Shown here piece by piece: positions 1 to 5,888 of a stretch of DNA of 8,684 bases. Positions within the stretch are counted from its first letter, which is position 1; each line of letters begins with the position of its first letter. Source of the stretch: an uncultured Clostridia bacterium. GTDB lineage: Bacteria; Bacillota; Clostridia; Christensenellales; CAG-917. The notes beneath the pieces are model-generated. The model searched no databases. It was not told the DNA's origin and saw only the letters and a program-made list of their open reading frames with translations. The stretch lies in the NCBI GenBank assembly GCA_900554085.1, contig USGA01000021.1, forward strand, positions 1 to 8,684. Direction: 5' to 3'. Position numbers and translations under genes: made by a program.

Positions 1-30
1 CCGTCGGATTGGTCGTCGGTCCGCAGGATT

Positions 31-1041
31 TCAGCGGTCGGAACAGCCGAGATATTTTTCGGCAACGGCAATTATGTCGTCGGGGGTTGTGGCGGACACG
101 ACTTCCTCGCGCACGCGCTTGGCGTTCGGTGTCCCCACCGCATACTTGCAAAGATGCAACTTCATACTGTTTGCGGCGGCTCGCGGAGGCAACACTTCAA
201 GCAATGTTGCGAGATGACGTTTTGCAGCATCTAACGCGTCGAATCGAGATTTTGCGAGGACAAAAAACCTTTCCGCATTCTCGAGCGCGAAGGCATCTCC
301 GCACGCGGTCGCCGCTTCGTCAAGTTCTGCAAGCGCGCGGAATATCCACGGACGCCCCAGAGCGCCGCGACCTATCATAAAAAAGTCGGCTTTGCTTTCG
401 CGCTTTATGCGGATGAAACTTTCCGCATCGGTTATGTCGCCGCTCGCCACAACGGGCACGCCGACTGCTTCCTTGACAGCGGCGGTTATGCCGTGGTCGG
501 CGATTCCGCCGTACATCTGTTCACGGTAGCGCGGGTGCACGGCGACAGCCGCCGCACCTCCTCGCACCGCCGCTTCGGCGCATTTTACCGCGAGCGTCTC
601 GCCTTCCGTTATTCCCGCGCGGATTTTTACGGTCACGGGCTTGCGCGCGCCTTCCGCAGTCGCTCGCACGACGTCCTCTATGAGCGCGGGGTCTTTCATA
701 AGCGCGCTGCCGTCGCCGTTGGAAAAGATTTTTTTTACGGGACAGCCCATATTTATGTCCACGAACGTAAACTTGCCGATGCGTGCGTCCGCGGCGGCAC
801 GACGCATAAATTCGGGCTCGCTGCCGAAAAGTTGAACGGCGACGTTGCTTTCCGTCGCCGTGGTGTATAGCAACGCGTCCGTGCCCGGAGAACCGTAACA
901 CATTCCTTTCGCGCTGACCATTTCTGTGTAAGTGACCGCGGCTCCGTTTTCGGCGGCAAGCGCCCTGAAGCCCGCGTCGGTGTATCCCGCCAGCGGCGCA
1001 AGAAAAAATCTGGAAGTTATCTCCGCGCCGCAAAATTCCAT
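31..1041 (-). CDS. dusB: tRNA-dihydrouridine synthase (DusB-type)
   Basis: FMN-dependent, NADPH-driven reduction of uridine to dihydrouridine in the tRNA D-loop, in the cytoplasm. Seen in the 336-residue product: an N-terminal TIM-barrel start (FLAPLAGYTDAGFR, residues 13-26), the catalytic motif DINMGCPVKK with Cys100, VKIRAG with Lys139, VHPR with His169, the phosphate-binding GDI (201-203) and IGRGALGRPWIF (223-234), and a C-terminal helical tRNA-binding domain (about 255-330). The length is normal for the family. The ATG shares its A with the TAA stop of mazG (TAATG), so translation is probably coupled; no strong Shine-Dalgarno is visible. It is the last gene of the leftward run inside the window. 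The usual Asn before GDI in the family is Ser200 here. The family assignment is secure. The DusB subfamily rests on the DINMGCPVKK...GSALMKDP pattern. Confidence 0.95.
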   Translation of the reverse strand: MEFCGAEITSRFFLAPLAGYTDAGFRALAAENGAAVTYTEMVSAKGMCYGSPGTDALLYTTATESNVAVQLFGSEPEFMRRAAADARIGKFTFVDINMGCPVKKIFSNGDGSALMKDPALIEDVVRATAEGARKPVTVKIRAGITEGETLAVKCAEAAVRGGAAAVAVHPRYREQMYGGIADHGITAAVKEAVGVPVVASGDITDAESFIRIKRESKADFFMIGRGALGRPWIFRALAELDEAATACGDAFALENAERFFVLAKSRFDALDAAKRHLATLLEVLPPRAAANSMKLHLCKYAVGTPNAKRVREEVVSATTPDDIIAVAEKYLGCSDR

Positions 1042-2156
1042 TATCTATCCGTTTCTTTTTCGGCTTTCTTGGCCGTTTCCCACAGTTCGTCGAGTTCCTC
1101 GGCGTCGCAGTCGGCAAGTTTTTTGCCATTGTCGGCGGCAAGTTGTTCGGCGCGCGCAAAACGTCTCTCGAATTTCTCCGCCGCGGCGCGCAACGCCATT
1201 TCCGGTTCGACTCCGAGCAGCCTAACAACGTTGACCGCCGCAAAAAGCAAATCGCCCGCTTCGTCAATTCGGTCTTCCGTCGGCGCACTCAACAGTTCGT
1301 CCAGTTCCTCGCCGACTTTGCCCGCGGCGTGTTTTGCGTTCTCGAAATCGTAGCCGCTTTTCTTCGCTATTTTCTGTATCTTCTCGGCGTAAAGCAATGC
1401 GGGAAGATTGCGCGGAACACGGCTCATAGCGTCGGCGGACGAGGCGTATTTCTTTTCTTTCTGTTTCGCCGCATTCCAGAACCCCAGCGCCTGTTCGGCA
1501 TTGTCGGCGTGATTGCCTCCGAAAATGTGAGTGTGTCTGTCAAGCAGTTTGCGGCAAAGCGCGGTAAGCATATCGCCGTATCCGAAATCTCCCTCGTCCT
1601 TGGCAATCTGAGTGTGGAAAACCGCCTGCAACAAAACGTCGCCCGCCTCCTCGAGCATCATATCCCTCGAGCGGCTGTCTATTGCGTCGACGAGTTCGTA
1701 GGCTTCCTCGATAAGGTTTATGCGTATGGATTCGTGCGTCTGCGCACGGTCCCACTCACAACCGCCTTCGGCGCGCAGTCCTTCCATAATCTCGACAAGG
1801 TCCGAAAAATCGAACCGACGTCTCGCGGTCAGACGTTTCCCGCCGAAACGGAGATAATCGTAGTCGCCTCTGGGCAACTGCGAAAGCGCGTATTCGCGCA
1901 CGCCGCCTTCGTCGCACACACAGACCGTCTTGTGTTCGCCGTAAAGGTCGGAAAGACGTGCGCGCACGGCGTCGAAGTTGTCCGCGGTAACGTCGGCAAC
2001 CAGCAAAGGTATCCTTTTGTTGACAAAAACGAAATCGTTGAGCAAATCGCTCGCTATGTAGTACTGCGTGGACTCGGCGAACGGCCTTGCGGCCGTCGCG
2101 CAACCGTCCGCGCAAAGTCCGGCGTCCGTGCCGTTTGCGGACCTGTTGTGGCTCAT
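1041..2156 (-). CDS. mazG: MazG-family nucleoside triphosphate pyrophosphohydrolase with N-terminal tetrapyrrole-methylase remnant
   Basis: House-cleaning enzyme that hydrolyses (d)NTPs to NMP and pyrophosphate. In the 371-residue product, residues 118-371 are a complete two-repeat MazG. Repeat one has GGCEWDRAQTHESI (131-144), the metal-binding LIEEAYELVDAID (148-160) and EEAGDVLL (169-176). Repeat two has VGEELDELLSA (281-291) and DEAGDLLFAAVNVV (298-311). Ahead of it, residues about 28-110 resemble only the C-terminal subdomain of the tetrapyrrole methylase fused to MazG in B. subtilis YabN (RIPLLVADV, then ARLSDLYGEHKTVCV, then SQLPRGDYDYL). The SAM-binding N-terminal half is absent, so methylase activity is unlikely. 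The ATG is preceded by GGAGG 6 nt upstream. The gap to the flippase gene is 12 nt and this GGAGG lies within it, which fixes the start. The gene order matches spoVT-yabM-yabN of Bacillus. Confidence 0.94.
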   Translation of the reverse strand: MSHNRSANGTDAGLCADGCATAARPFAESTQYYIASDLLNDFVFVNKRIPLLVADVTADNFDAVRARLSDLYGEHKTVCVCDEGGVREYALSQLPRGDYDYLRFGGKRLTARRRFDFSDLVEIMEGLRAEGGCEWDRAQTHESIRINLIEEAYELVDAIDSRSRDMMLEEAGDVLLQAVFHTQIAKDEGDFGYGDMLTALCRKLLDRHTHIFGGNHADNAEQALGFWNAAKQKEKKYASSADAMSRVPRNLPALLYAEKIQKIAKKSGYDFENAKHAAGKVGEELDELLSAPTEDRIDEAGDLLFAAVNVVRLLGVEPEMALRAAAEKFERRFARAEQLAADNGKKLADCDAEELDELWETAKKAEKETDR

Positions 2157-2168
2157 AATCTGCCTCCG

Positions 2169-3752
2169 CTAATCCCAGAATCGCACCGCGCGCCTGAACC
2201 TGGCCAACTTGCCCCCGAAAGGAAGCGACCTGAGTTCTTCCTCGGAAAAAACTCCGAAAAGCGTCGTCAGCCAGATATATGCGACCGCGCAAACAGCCGC
2301 GCCTGCCGCTATGGCGGCGACGCCCGCGGGAACGTACTCGCGCACGGTTATTCCCACCAGAGCCATTATAACACCTGCCAGCAAGACTTTTGCAATACTT
2401 TTTTCCTCGTGAATGTCGGTGAGTCGCCTGAACGACACGCCGAGCAATATCAGCGAAACCGTACTCATTGCAATCGAAGCCGCGGAAGCGCCGAGGATTC
2501 CCGTATAACGCACCAGAACGAGCGAAAGCACAATTTTGACCACGAGCGCCGCAAACAGGCTTTTAACTGCCCACATCGTCTTGTCAAGTCCCTGTAGCAG
2601 CGAAATATAAATCTGAGTCGCACCCACAAGCACCACTCCGAAAGCCTGAACGGAAAGCAGATTCGCGGCAAGAGATACACTCGCCGCGGGGAGCGCGGGA
2701 TACAGCACCGAAAGTATGCTCCTGCCGAAAAGCACAAAAAACAGCGCGGCGGGCACTCCCACGAGATACACCAGTTTTATGCTCATTCTGCTTTTCGTTA
2801 TTATTGCGGCAAGGTCTCTGTCCGCCCGCGAAAGAGACACCGACGGCACAACCGCCATAGCAAGCGACATTATGGCAATGACCGGCGCGTTTACGAGCGA
2901 AGCGACGGGCCCGCTGTAAAGACCGTATTGCGCGGTTGCCGCCTCCGTCGCAACGCCTCCCCACTTCAGCGCATTTACTATAATCAGGCTGTCGAGAAAG
3001 GTTCCGAGCGGCATAATCACTCCGAGCAGCGCAAAAGGAAACGCCACGCGGAACATTCCGCGGGCTTCGTCTCTGCTGAGACGCAGACACTCGCGGACGG
3101 GACGTTTGCGGGAGCGCACCGCATAGACGACGACAAGGTATACCGCCGCGACCGCCTCGGACAGCGTAACGCCGAGAAGCGCTCCGCACACCGCCGCAAC
3201 GACTCCTCTGTCCGCAAACGCGACTGCGAAACCTATACCGGCGCCCAGTTTGACCAGTTGCTCTATGACATTGGAAAGCGCCGTGGGCACCATATACATT
3301 TCGCCTTGAAACCACCCGCGCAAGGCGGCTATCACCCCGACGAAAAACACCGCGGGAGCAATGACGATATAGCCGGAAGCGGTGGTCGGATTGCCCTGCA
3401 CCCGAGCCAGCACGCCCGACAGCGAAGCAATGAGTATTCCCGCAAGCGCGGACACCGCCAGCAAAGAAATCAGCGCGGAAACAAGATATTTTTTGGTCTC
3501 CCGTCCTTCCGCCCGCTTTTCGGCAACTATACGCGAAAGCGCAACGGGAATTCCCGACGTGGACAATGTGGTGAACAGCGCGAAAACGGGAAACACCAGT
3601 TGGTACATACCGATACCTTCCGCGCCGAGAATGTTGGTAAGCGGCACGCGGTAGAACGCGCCGATTATCTTGGCGATGATGCTCCCCGCCGCGAGAATTG
3701 CCGCGCCGCCGACGAGTTTTCTCCCGCCGGCAGTCGCCCCGCGCGCCCTCAC
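2169..3752 (-). CDS. MOP-superfamily lipid/polysaccharide flippase (SpoVB/YabM/MurJ-like)
   Basis: Integral membrane transporter of the MVF/polysaccharide-export group, which moves lipid-linked cell-wall or polysaccharide precursors across the membrane. The product is 527 residues, close to B. subtilis SpoVB/YabM, and almost wholly hydrophobic, with a pattern compatible with about 14 membrane segments. The family signature is at the N-terminus: a first helix at about 14-30, then GAFYRVPLTNILGAEGIGMYQ spread over residues 31-51, and TLSTSGIPVALSRIVAE at 62-78. I chose the GTG start at 3752 because it overlaps the spoVT stop as GTGA and has GGGGGAA just upstream. The frame stays open further upstream to 4061, but that part is Arg/Cys-rich antisense-like nonsense lying inside spoVT. 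Position between spoVT and mazG points to the YabM branch. The exact substrate (lipid II in the vegetative or spore wall, or another polyprenyl-linked sugar) cannot be told from sequence. Confidence 0.92.
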   Translation of the reverse strand: MRARGATAGGRKLVGGAAILAAGSIIAKIIGAFYRVPLTNILGAEGIGMYQLVFPVFALFTTLSTSGIPVALSRIVAEKRAEGRETKKYLVSALISLLAVSALAGILIASLSGVLARVQGNPTTASGYIVIAPAVFFVGVIAALRGWFQGEMYMVPTALSNVIEQLVKLGAGIGFAVAFADRGVVAAVCGALLGVTLSEAVAAVYLVVVYAVRSRKRPVRECLRLSRDEARGMFRVAFPFALLGVIMPLGTFLDSLIIVNALKWGGVATEAATAQYGLYSGPVASLVNAPVIAIMSLAMAVVPSVSLSRADRDLAAIITKSRMSIKLVYLVGVPAALFFVLFGRSILSVLYPALPAASVSLAANLLSVQAFGVVLVGATQIYISLLQGLDKTMWAVKSLFAALVVKIVLSLVLVRYTGILGASAASIAMSTVSLILLGVSFRRLTDIHEEKSIAKVLLAGVIMALVGITVREYVPAGVAAIAAGAAVCAVAYIWLTTLFGVFSEEELRSLPFGGKLARFRRAVRFWD

Positions 3753-4270
3753 GCTTCCCCCAGAGAGGACAAAGCGGAAGCGGCAAACGACAACAGTTCC
3801 GCCCGCCTGTCCGCTTCTTCCCCGAGCAAAGCGACGGCGCCTATGACGTCTCCCGCCTGCACGACCGCTCGGACGGCACAACCGCAATCCCGACTTTCTC
3901 CCTCGACAATCTCCACCGACTGTCCCGCGGGAAACGAAACGGGTTTCCGCGCCGCTATAACGGCGGCAAACTTTTCCGACACGCGCTTGCCGGAAAGCGA
4001 GCGGCAATGCCTGCCGGCGGCGGCAATGACGCAATCCGCACAGACGGCAATCGCCCCGCACCCCGTGCTGTCGGCGAGCGCACGAACGACGCCTTCCACG
4101 GCTTCGGCAAAACCGTTGAGCCGCATATGTTTTCTTATGACGATGAGTTCACCCTCGGGAAAAATCTCCATCTCGTCGCCCTCGCGAAGCCGCAGGGAAC
4201 GGCGGAGTTCCTTGGGAATGACTATCCTTCCGAGTTCGTCCATTCTGCGAACTATACCGACGTCCGACAT
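3749..4270 (-). CDS. spoVT: Stage V sporulation protein T (AbrB-type transcription regulator with GAF-like domain)
   Basis: Transcription factor. In Bacillus SpoVT tunes forespore sigma-G-dependent genes. The 173-residue product has an N-terminal AbrB swapped-hairpin DNA-binding domain (GIVRRMDELGRIVIPKELRR, residues 5-24, followed by LREGDEMEIFPEGELIVIRK). The rest (about 50-173) is a GAF-like sensory domain, compatible with SpoVT length and layout. I chose the ATG at 4270: it lies 9 nt after AAGGGAGG and gives MSDVGIVRR, matching the family N-terminus. A TTG two codons upstream would be only 3 nt from the Shine-Dalgarno. The stop overlaps the GTG of the flippase gene (GTGA), so the two are translationally coupled. 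The Shine-Dalgarno is inside a hairpin described separately. Presence of spoVT does not by itself prove the organism sporulates. Confidence 0.94.
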   Translation of the reverse strand: MSDVGIVRRMDELGRIVIPKELRRSLRLREGDEMEIFPEGELIVIRKHMRLNGFAEAVEGVVRALADSTGCGAIAVCADCVIAAAGRHCRSLSGKRVSEKFAAVIAARKPVSFPAGQSVEIVEGESRDCGCAVRAVVQAGDVIGAVALLGEEADRRAELLSFAASALSSLGEA

Positions 4271-4279
4271 AAGCAAAAA

Positions 4280-4314
4280 CCTCCCTTTGACGCGGATAGT
4301 TTCCGCAAGGGAGG
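4280..4314 (-). promoter_or_regulatory. Hairpin that contains the spoVT Shine-Dalgarno and is followed by T5 (terminator/attenuator or translational switch)
   Basis: Read on the minus strand, CCTCCCTT (4314-4307) pairs perfectly with AAGGGAGG (4287-4280). Inside it GCGGA (4306-4302) pairs with TCCGC (4296-4292) around a 5-nt loop, leaving a 4-nt bulge (GTCA) on the 3' side. The 3' arm is the only good Shine-Dalgarno for spoVT, 9 nt before its ATG, and it runs directly into TTTTT. The shape fits an intrinsic terminator after the small upstream gene (stop at 4355), and equally a structure that hides the ribosome site. The pairing is seen directly. The regulatory role is inferred. Confidence 0.7.
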
Positions 4315-4318
4315 CTTT

Positions 4319-4347
4319 ATTATCCGTAGCGCGGCAAAAGATTTTAA
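4319..4347 (-). promoter_or_regulatory. Candidate spoVT promoter
   Basis: On the minus strand TTAAAA (4347-4342), a 17-nt spacer and GATAAT (4324-4319) resemble a housekeeping-type promoter with a weak -35. Transcription would start near 4312, at the very beginning of the hairpin over the spoVT ribosome site. GATAATA is also one base away from a sigma-G-like -10, but the -35 does not support that well. The region is short and AT-richer than its surroundings, so chance matches are possible. Confidence 0.35.
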
Positions 4348-4354
4348 GCCGCCG

Positions 4355-4681
4355 TCATCTGCGGGTGCGCGGGGAAAACTCCGAACGCAGTGCGCGCGCG
4401 GGCGCACCGTGAGTTTTTTTCTTTTCCTCCGCCACGCGTTCGAGCACGAAAGAGGTGAAATCCACCTCCTCGATAAAATCGGAAGGCAGAAATTTAACTC
4501 TGTTGAATTGCGCGAAGCGCTCGTAATGGGCGGGCAACAACACGGGCGTGGAAACGTCGAGAAGATAACACACTTCCCGCACTGCGTCGCGGAAGCCGTT
4601 CTTGGAGAGAGGCTGTTCCCCCTCGTAAACGACGTCGCGCAGGATTCTGTCCGCACGCATAACCTTAGCCCAGATTTTCAT
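4355..4681 (-). CDS. Small conserved protein of unknown function
   Basis: Soluble 108-residue product with no signal peptide or membrane segment. I recall similar short proteins beginning MKIWAK in Clostridia, always uncharacterised, but cannot name a family. Visible features: a beta-like start (MKIWAKVMRADRILRD), a middle with CYLLDVSTPVLLPAHYE (38-54), an aromatic/hydrophobic stretch FNRVKFLPSDFIEEVDF (59-75), and a basic tail rich in Lys and Arg (about 83-108) that may be disordered. A lone His-Tyr pair and one Cys are not an obvious catalytic set. The ATG overlaps the stop of the flavin-reductase-like gene as ATGA, so the two are translationally coupled and probably work or are needed together. 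No independent Shine-Dalgarno is evident. Codon-level coherence and coupling make it a real gene; its function is open. Confidence 0.82.
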   Translation of the reverse strand: MKIWAKVMRADRILRDVVYEGEQPLSKNGFRDAVREVCYLLDVSTPVLLPAHYERFAQFNRVKFLPSDFIEEVDFTSFVLERVAEEKKKTHGAPARALRSEFSPRTRR

Positions 4682-5163
4682 CGGTTCGTATTTTCATCGT
4701 ACTCGGCAACGATTTCGCCGAAATAGAAATTGTGCAGGTCGGGCGTGGCGTACCATTTTGCAACGGGCGCGAGGTCCATTCCGCCCATAGGCACCACTCC
4801 GAGCACCTTGCATTCGTAGTATTTGACGCAGCCGTCGACAACGCAACCGCCCGCGACTTTTGCGGGACGTTGCTTCATCCCCGTCTCTTTCCACTTGTCG
4901 TAATCGCGGCCACTCTTGCTTCCGCAGAACGCTATTTCCTTTTTCATCTCGCCCGCAGGCGGCACGCTGACGGTAAACTCGCCCGTGGCGTCTATTTTCT
5001 CTTTGGTATAGCGGCTGTCGCGAATGGGCGCAACAAAGACTTTTTTGCCCCACATTGTACCGATAAAACCCCAACTTGCGACCATAACGTTGCCGCCGGA
5101 GCACACGAACGCGCCGGTATTGAACGCAGTGTTCATCGCATTGCAATCTTCGAAATTTATCAT
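4678..5163 (-). CDS. Flavin reductase-like / flavoredoxin-type FMN-binding protein
   Basis: Cytoplasmic FMN-binding split-barrel protein of the flavin-reductase-like (flavoredoxin) group, which carries electrons on FMN or reduces free flavin; the partner and substrate are not known. The 161-residue product shows the usual order: NTGAFVCSGG near residue 15, VMVASWGFIGTMWGKKVFVAPIRDSRYTKE (about 26-55) with the family SW-G and R-SRYT elements, FTVSVPP (about 63-69), the GSKSGRDYDK segment (about 81-90), and the C-terminal strand HNFYFGEIVAEY. The ATG at 5163 is chosen because GGAGG sits 4 nt upstream and the product then starts MINFED. The frame is open 15 codons further up to 5208, but that part crosses the ribosome site and promoter. 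It is the first gene of the leftward run and ends in an ATGA overlap with the small unknown gene. Confidence 0.88.
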   Translation of the reverse strand: MINFEDCNAMNTAFNTGAFVCSGGNVMVASWGFIGTMWGKKVFVAPIRDSRYTKEKIDATGEFTVSVPPAGEMKKEIAFCGSKSGRDYDKWKETGMKQRPAKVAGGCVVDGCVKYYECKVLGVVPMGGMDLAPVAKWYATPDLHNFYFGEIVAEYDENTNR

Positions 5164-5185
5164 AAATCCTCCGAAAAAGTATCCT

Positions 5186-5216
5186 TTTACGTTTGCTTTC
5201 AGGCACATTGTATGAT
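5186..5216 (+). promoter_or_regulatory. Candidate queT promoter
   Basis: TATGAT at 5211-5216 matches the -10 consensus at five of six positions. A weak -35 (TTTACG, 5186-5191) lies 19 bp upstream; TTACGT one base further on would give an 18-bp spacer. Transcription would begin at about 5222-5224, just before the preQ1 aptamer at 5228, which is the very short leader expected for this riboswitch class. Confidence 0.5.
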
Positions 5217-5241
5217 AACATAGCCGCGATGGTCACGGCAA
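5212..5241 (-). promoter_or_regulatory. Candidate promoter for the leftward flavin-reductase operon
   Basis: On the minus strand TTGCCG (5241-5236), an 18-bp spacer and TATCAT (5217-5212) form a plausible promoter, giving a 5' leader of about 40 nt before the ATG at 5163. Its -10 is the opposite-strand reading of the queT -10 (TATGATA), and its -35 lies inside DNA that encodes the preQ1 aptamer loop. A second -10-like hexamer TACAAT (5212-5207) is an alternative. Confidence 0.4.
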
Positions 5242-5266
5242 CACCCATCAATAAAAAAAACCGAGG
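5228..5266 (+). promoter_or_regulatory. preQ1-I riboswitch controlling queT
   Basis: Senses the queuosine precursor preQ1. P1 is GATGG (5228-5232) paired with CCATC (5245-5249) around a 12-nt loop, the same loop length as the B. subtilis queC-operon aptamer as I recall it, ending in the conserved ACAC before CC. C5244 is at the position of the ligand-reading cytosine. An A-rich tail (5250-5260) follows, then CCG (5261-5263), which can pair with CGG (5236-5238) to close the H-type pseudoknot. The last base of CCG is the first base of the GAGG Shine-Dalgarno (5263-5266) for queT, so ligand binding should shut off translation. The A-rich linker of 11 nt is a little longer than the 8 nt I recall from B. 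subtilis. Recognition is by motif and by the downstream gene. Confidence 0.9.
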
Positions 5267-5272
5267 CATATT

Positions 5273-5833
5273 TTGAAATCGCGTGTTTTCTTCGTAACCC
5301 GTTCTGCGCTCGTCGCCGCAATCTATTTCGCACTGGCAACAGCCCTTCAGCCCGTATCTTTCGGCCCCGTGCAATTCCGTCTGTCGGAAGCGCTGGTATT
5401 GCTCCCCGTCTTTATGCCCGAATCCATAATAGGGGTCACCGTGGGGTGCTTTCTGTCGAACTTTTTCTTCTCGACCACCTATGACGTGATTTTCGGCACC
5501 ACGGCAACGCTCGTCGCGGCAATACTTACTTACTTGCTGCGCCGTCACAAGGTTTTCGCGGTTCTCCCCCCGCTCCTCCTGAACGCTTTGCTGGTGCCTC
5601 TTATCTGGATTGTCGACGGCTCGGACCCCGCGTATTTTCTCAATTTCGGGCTCATACTCGCCTCGGAATGCATTGTGGTTGTGCTTATAGGACTGCCGCT
5701 GACCCTCGCTCTGGAGCAAGCGCTCAGGCGCGCGGGACTTCTGAGGGCATACGGCGCCAAAAATGTGGAGTACGTCCGCGAACCCCGCGAATCGGCCGAC
5801 ATTCCCCGCTCCGACGACGACAGAGCGTCCTGA
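5273..5833 (+). CDS. queT: QueT family queuosine-precursor ECF transporter substrate-binding subunit
   Basis: Membrane S-component that captures a queuosine precursor (preQ0/preQ1 or related base) for import; it needs a shared ECF energising module, which is not in this window. The 186-residue product is hydrophobic with about six membrane segments. It carries the family motif GPVQFRLSEALVLLP (31-45), then MPESIIGVTVGCFLSNFF (48-65) and TTYDVIFGTTATL (68-80). The last 30 or so residues are hydrophilic (Arg/Asp/Ser-rich), slightly longer than I expect for the family and presumably cytoplasmic. The start is TTG at 5273, 6 nt after GAGG; no ATG fits. The gene sits directly behind a preQ1-I riboswitch, which independently supports the assignment. 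Modest expression is expected from the TTG start and the riboswitch. It is transcribed divergently from the flavin-reductase-like gene. Confidence 0.95.
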   Translation: MKSRVFFVTRSALVAAIYFALATALQPVSFGPVQFRLSEALVLLPVFMPESIIGVTVGCFLSNFFFSTTYDVIFGTTATLVAAILTYLLRRHKVFAVLPPLLLNALLVPLIWIVDGSDPAYFLNFGLILASECIVVVLIGLPLTLALEQALRRAGLLRAYGAKNVEYVREPRESADIPRSDDDRAS

Positions 5834-5866
5834 ACGACCGTCCGCGCACGGGCGCAATCGGCCGCA

Positions 5867-5888
5867 TTCTGCCCGCTAACGGGCGGAA
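5867..5888 (+). terminator. GC-rich hairpin downstream of queT (possible terminator, no T-run)
   Basis: TTCTGCCCG (5867-5875) pairs with CGGGCGGAA (5880-5888) around a 4-nt loop, nine pairs with one T-G wobble, 33 nt after the queT stop. No T-run follows, so it is not a canonical intrinsic terminator. The right arm can instead pair with CGCCCGT at 5912-5918, enclosing a small GGCG/CGCC hairpin (5895-5906). The 237-nt stretch between queT and the dnaD-like gene otherwise holds no coding frame that I can support. Confidence 0.4.

Noticed and set aside
1..30. Possible gene at the left edge downstream of dusB
   Set aside because: Thirty bases with no start codon or recognisable signal; nothing can be called.
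1143..2597. 484-codon open frame on the plus strand
   Set aside because: It lies antisense to mazG and the flippase gene, spans their junction, has an Arg/His/Gln-rich composition with no family resemblance, and is best explained by GC-rich codon bias on the other strand.
2843..3885. A 14-nt exact match, GACGGCACAACCGC, at about 2843 and 3872
   Set aside because: Two coding-region copies in a GC-rich sequence with no further similarity around them; likely chance, not a repeat element.
3753..4061. N-terminal extension of the flippase frame to 4061
   Set aside because: The extra 103 codons overlap spoVT and encode Arg/Cys/Gly-rich nonsense; the GTG at 3752 with its coupled stop fits the family N-terminus.
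4271..4276. TTG at 4276 as spoVT start
   Set aside because: Only 3 nt from the Shine-Dalgarno; the ATG at 4270 has better spacing and gives the family-typical start.
2928..4412. 494-codon open frame on the plus strand
   Set aside because: Antisense to the flippase, spoVT and the small gene; no recognisable domain and no ribosome site in context. The genes opposite it are clearly real.
5164..5208. Extension of the flavin-reductase frame to 5208
   Set aside because: It would place the GGAGG site and promoter inside the coding region; the ATG at 5163 sits 4 nt after GGAGG.
4694..5857. 387-codon open frame on the minus strand across queT and the flavin-reductase gene
   Set aside because: It runs antisense through queT and the riboswitch and then in an alternative frame of the flavin-reductase gene; the content is not protein-like.
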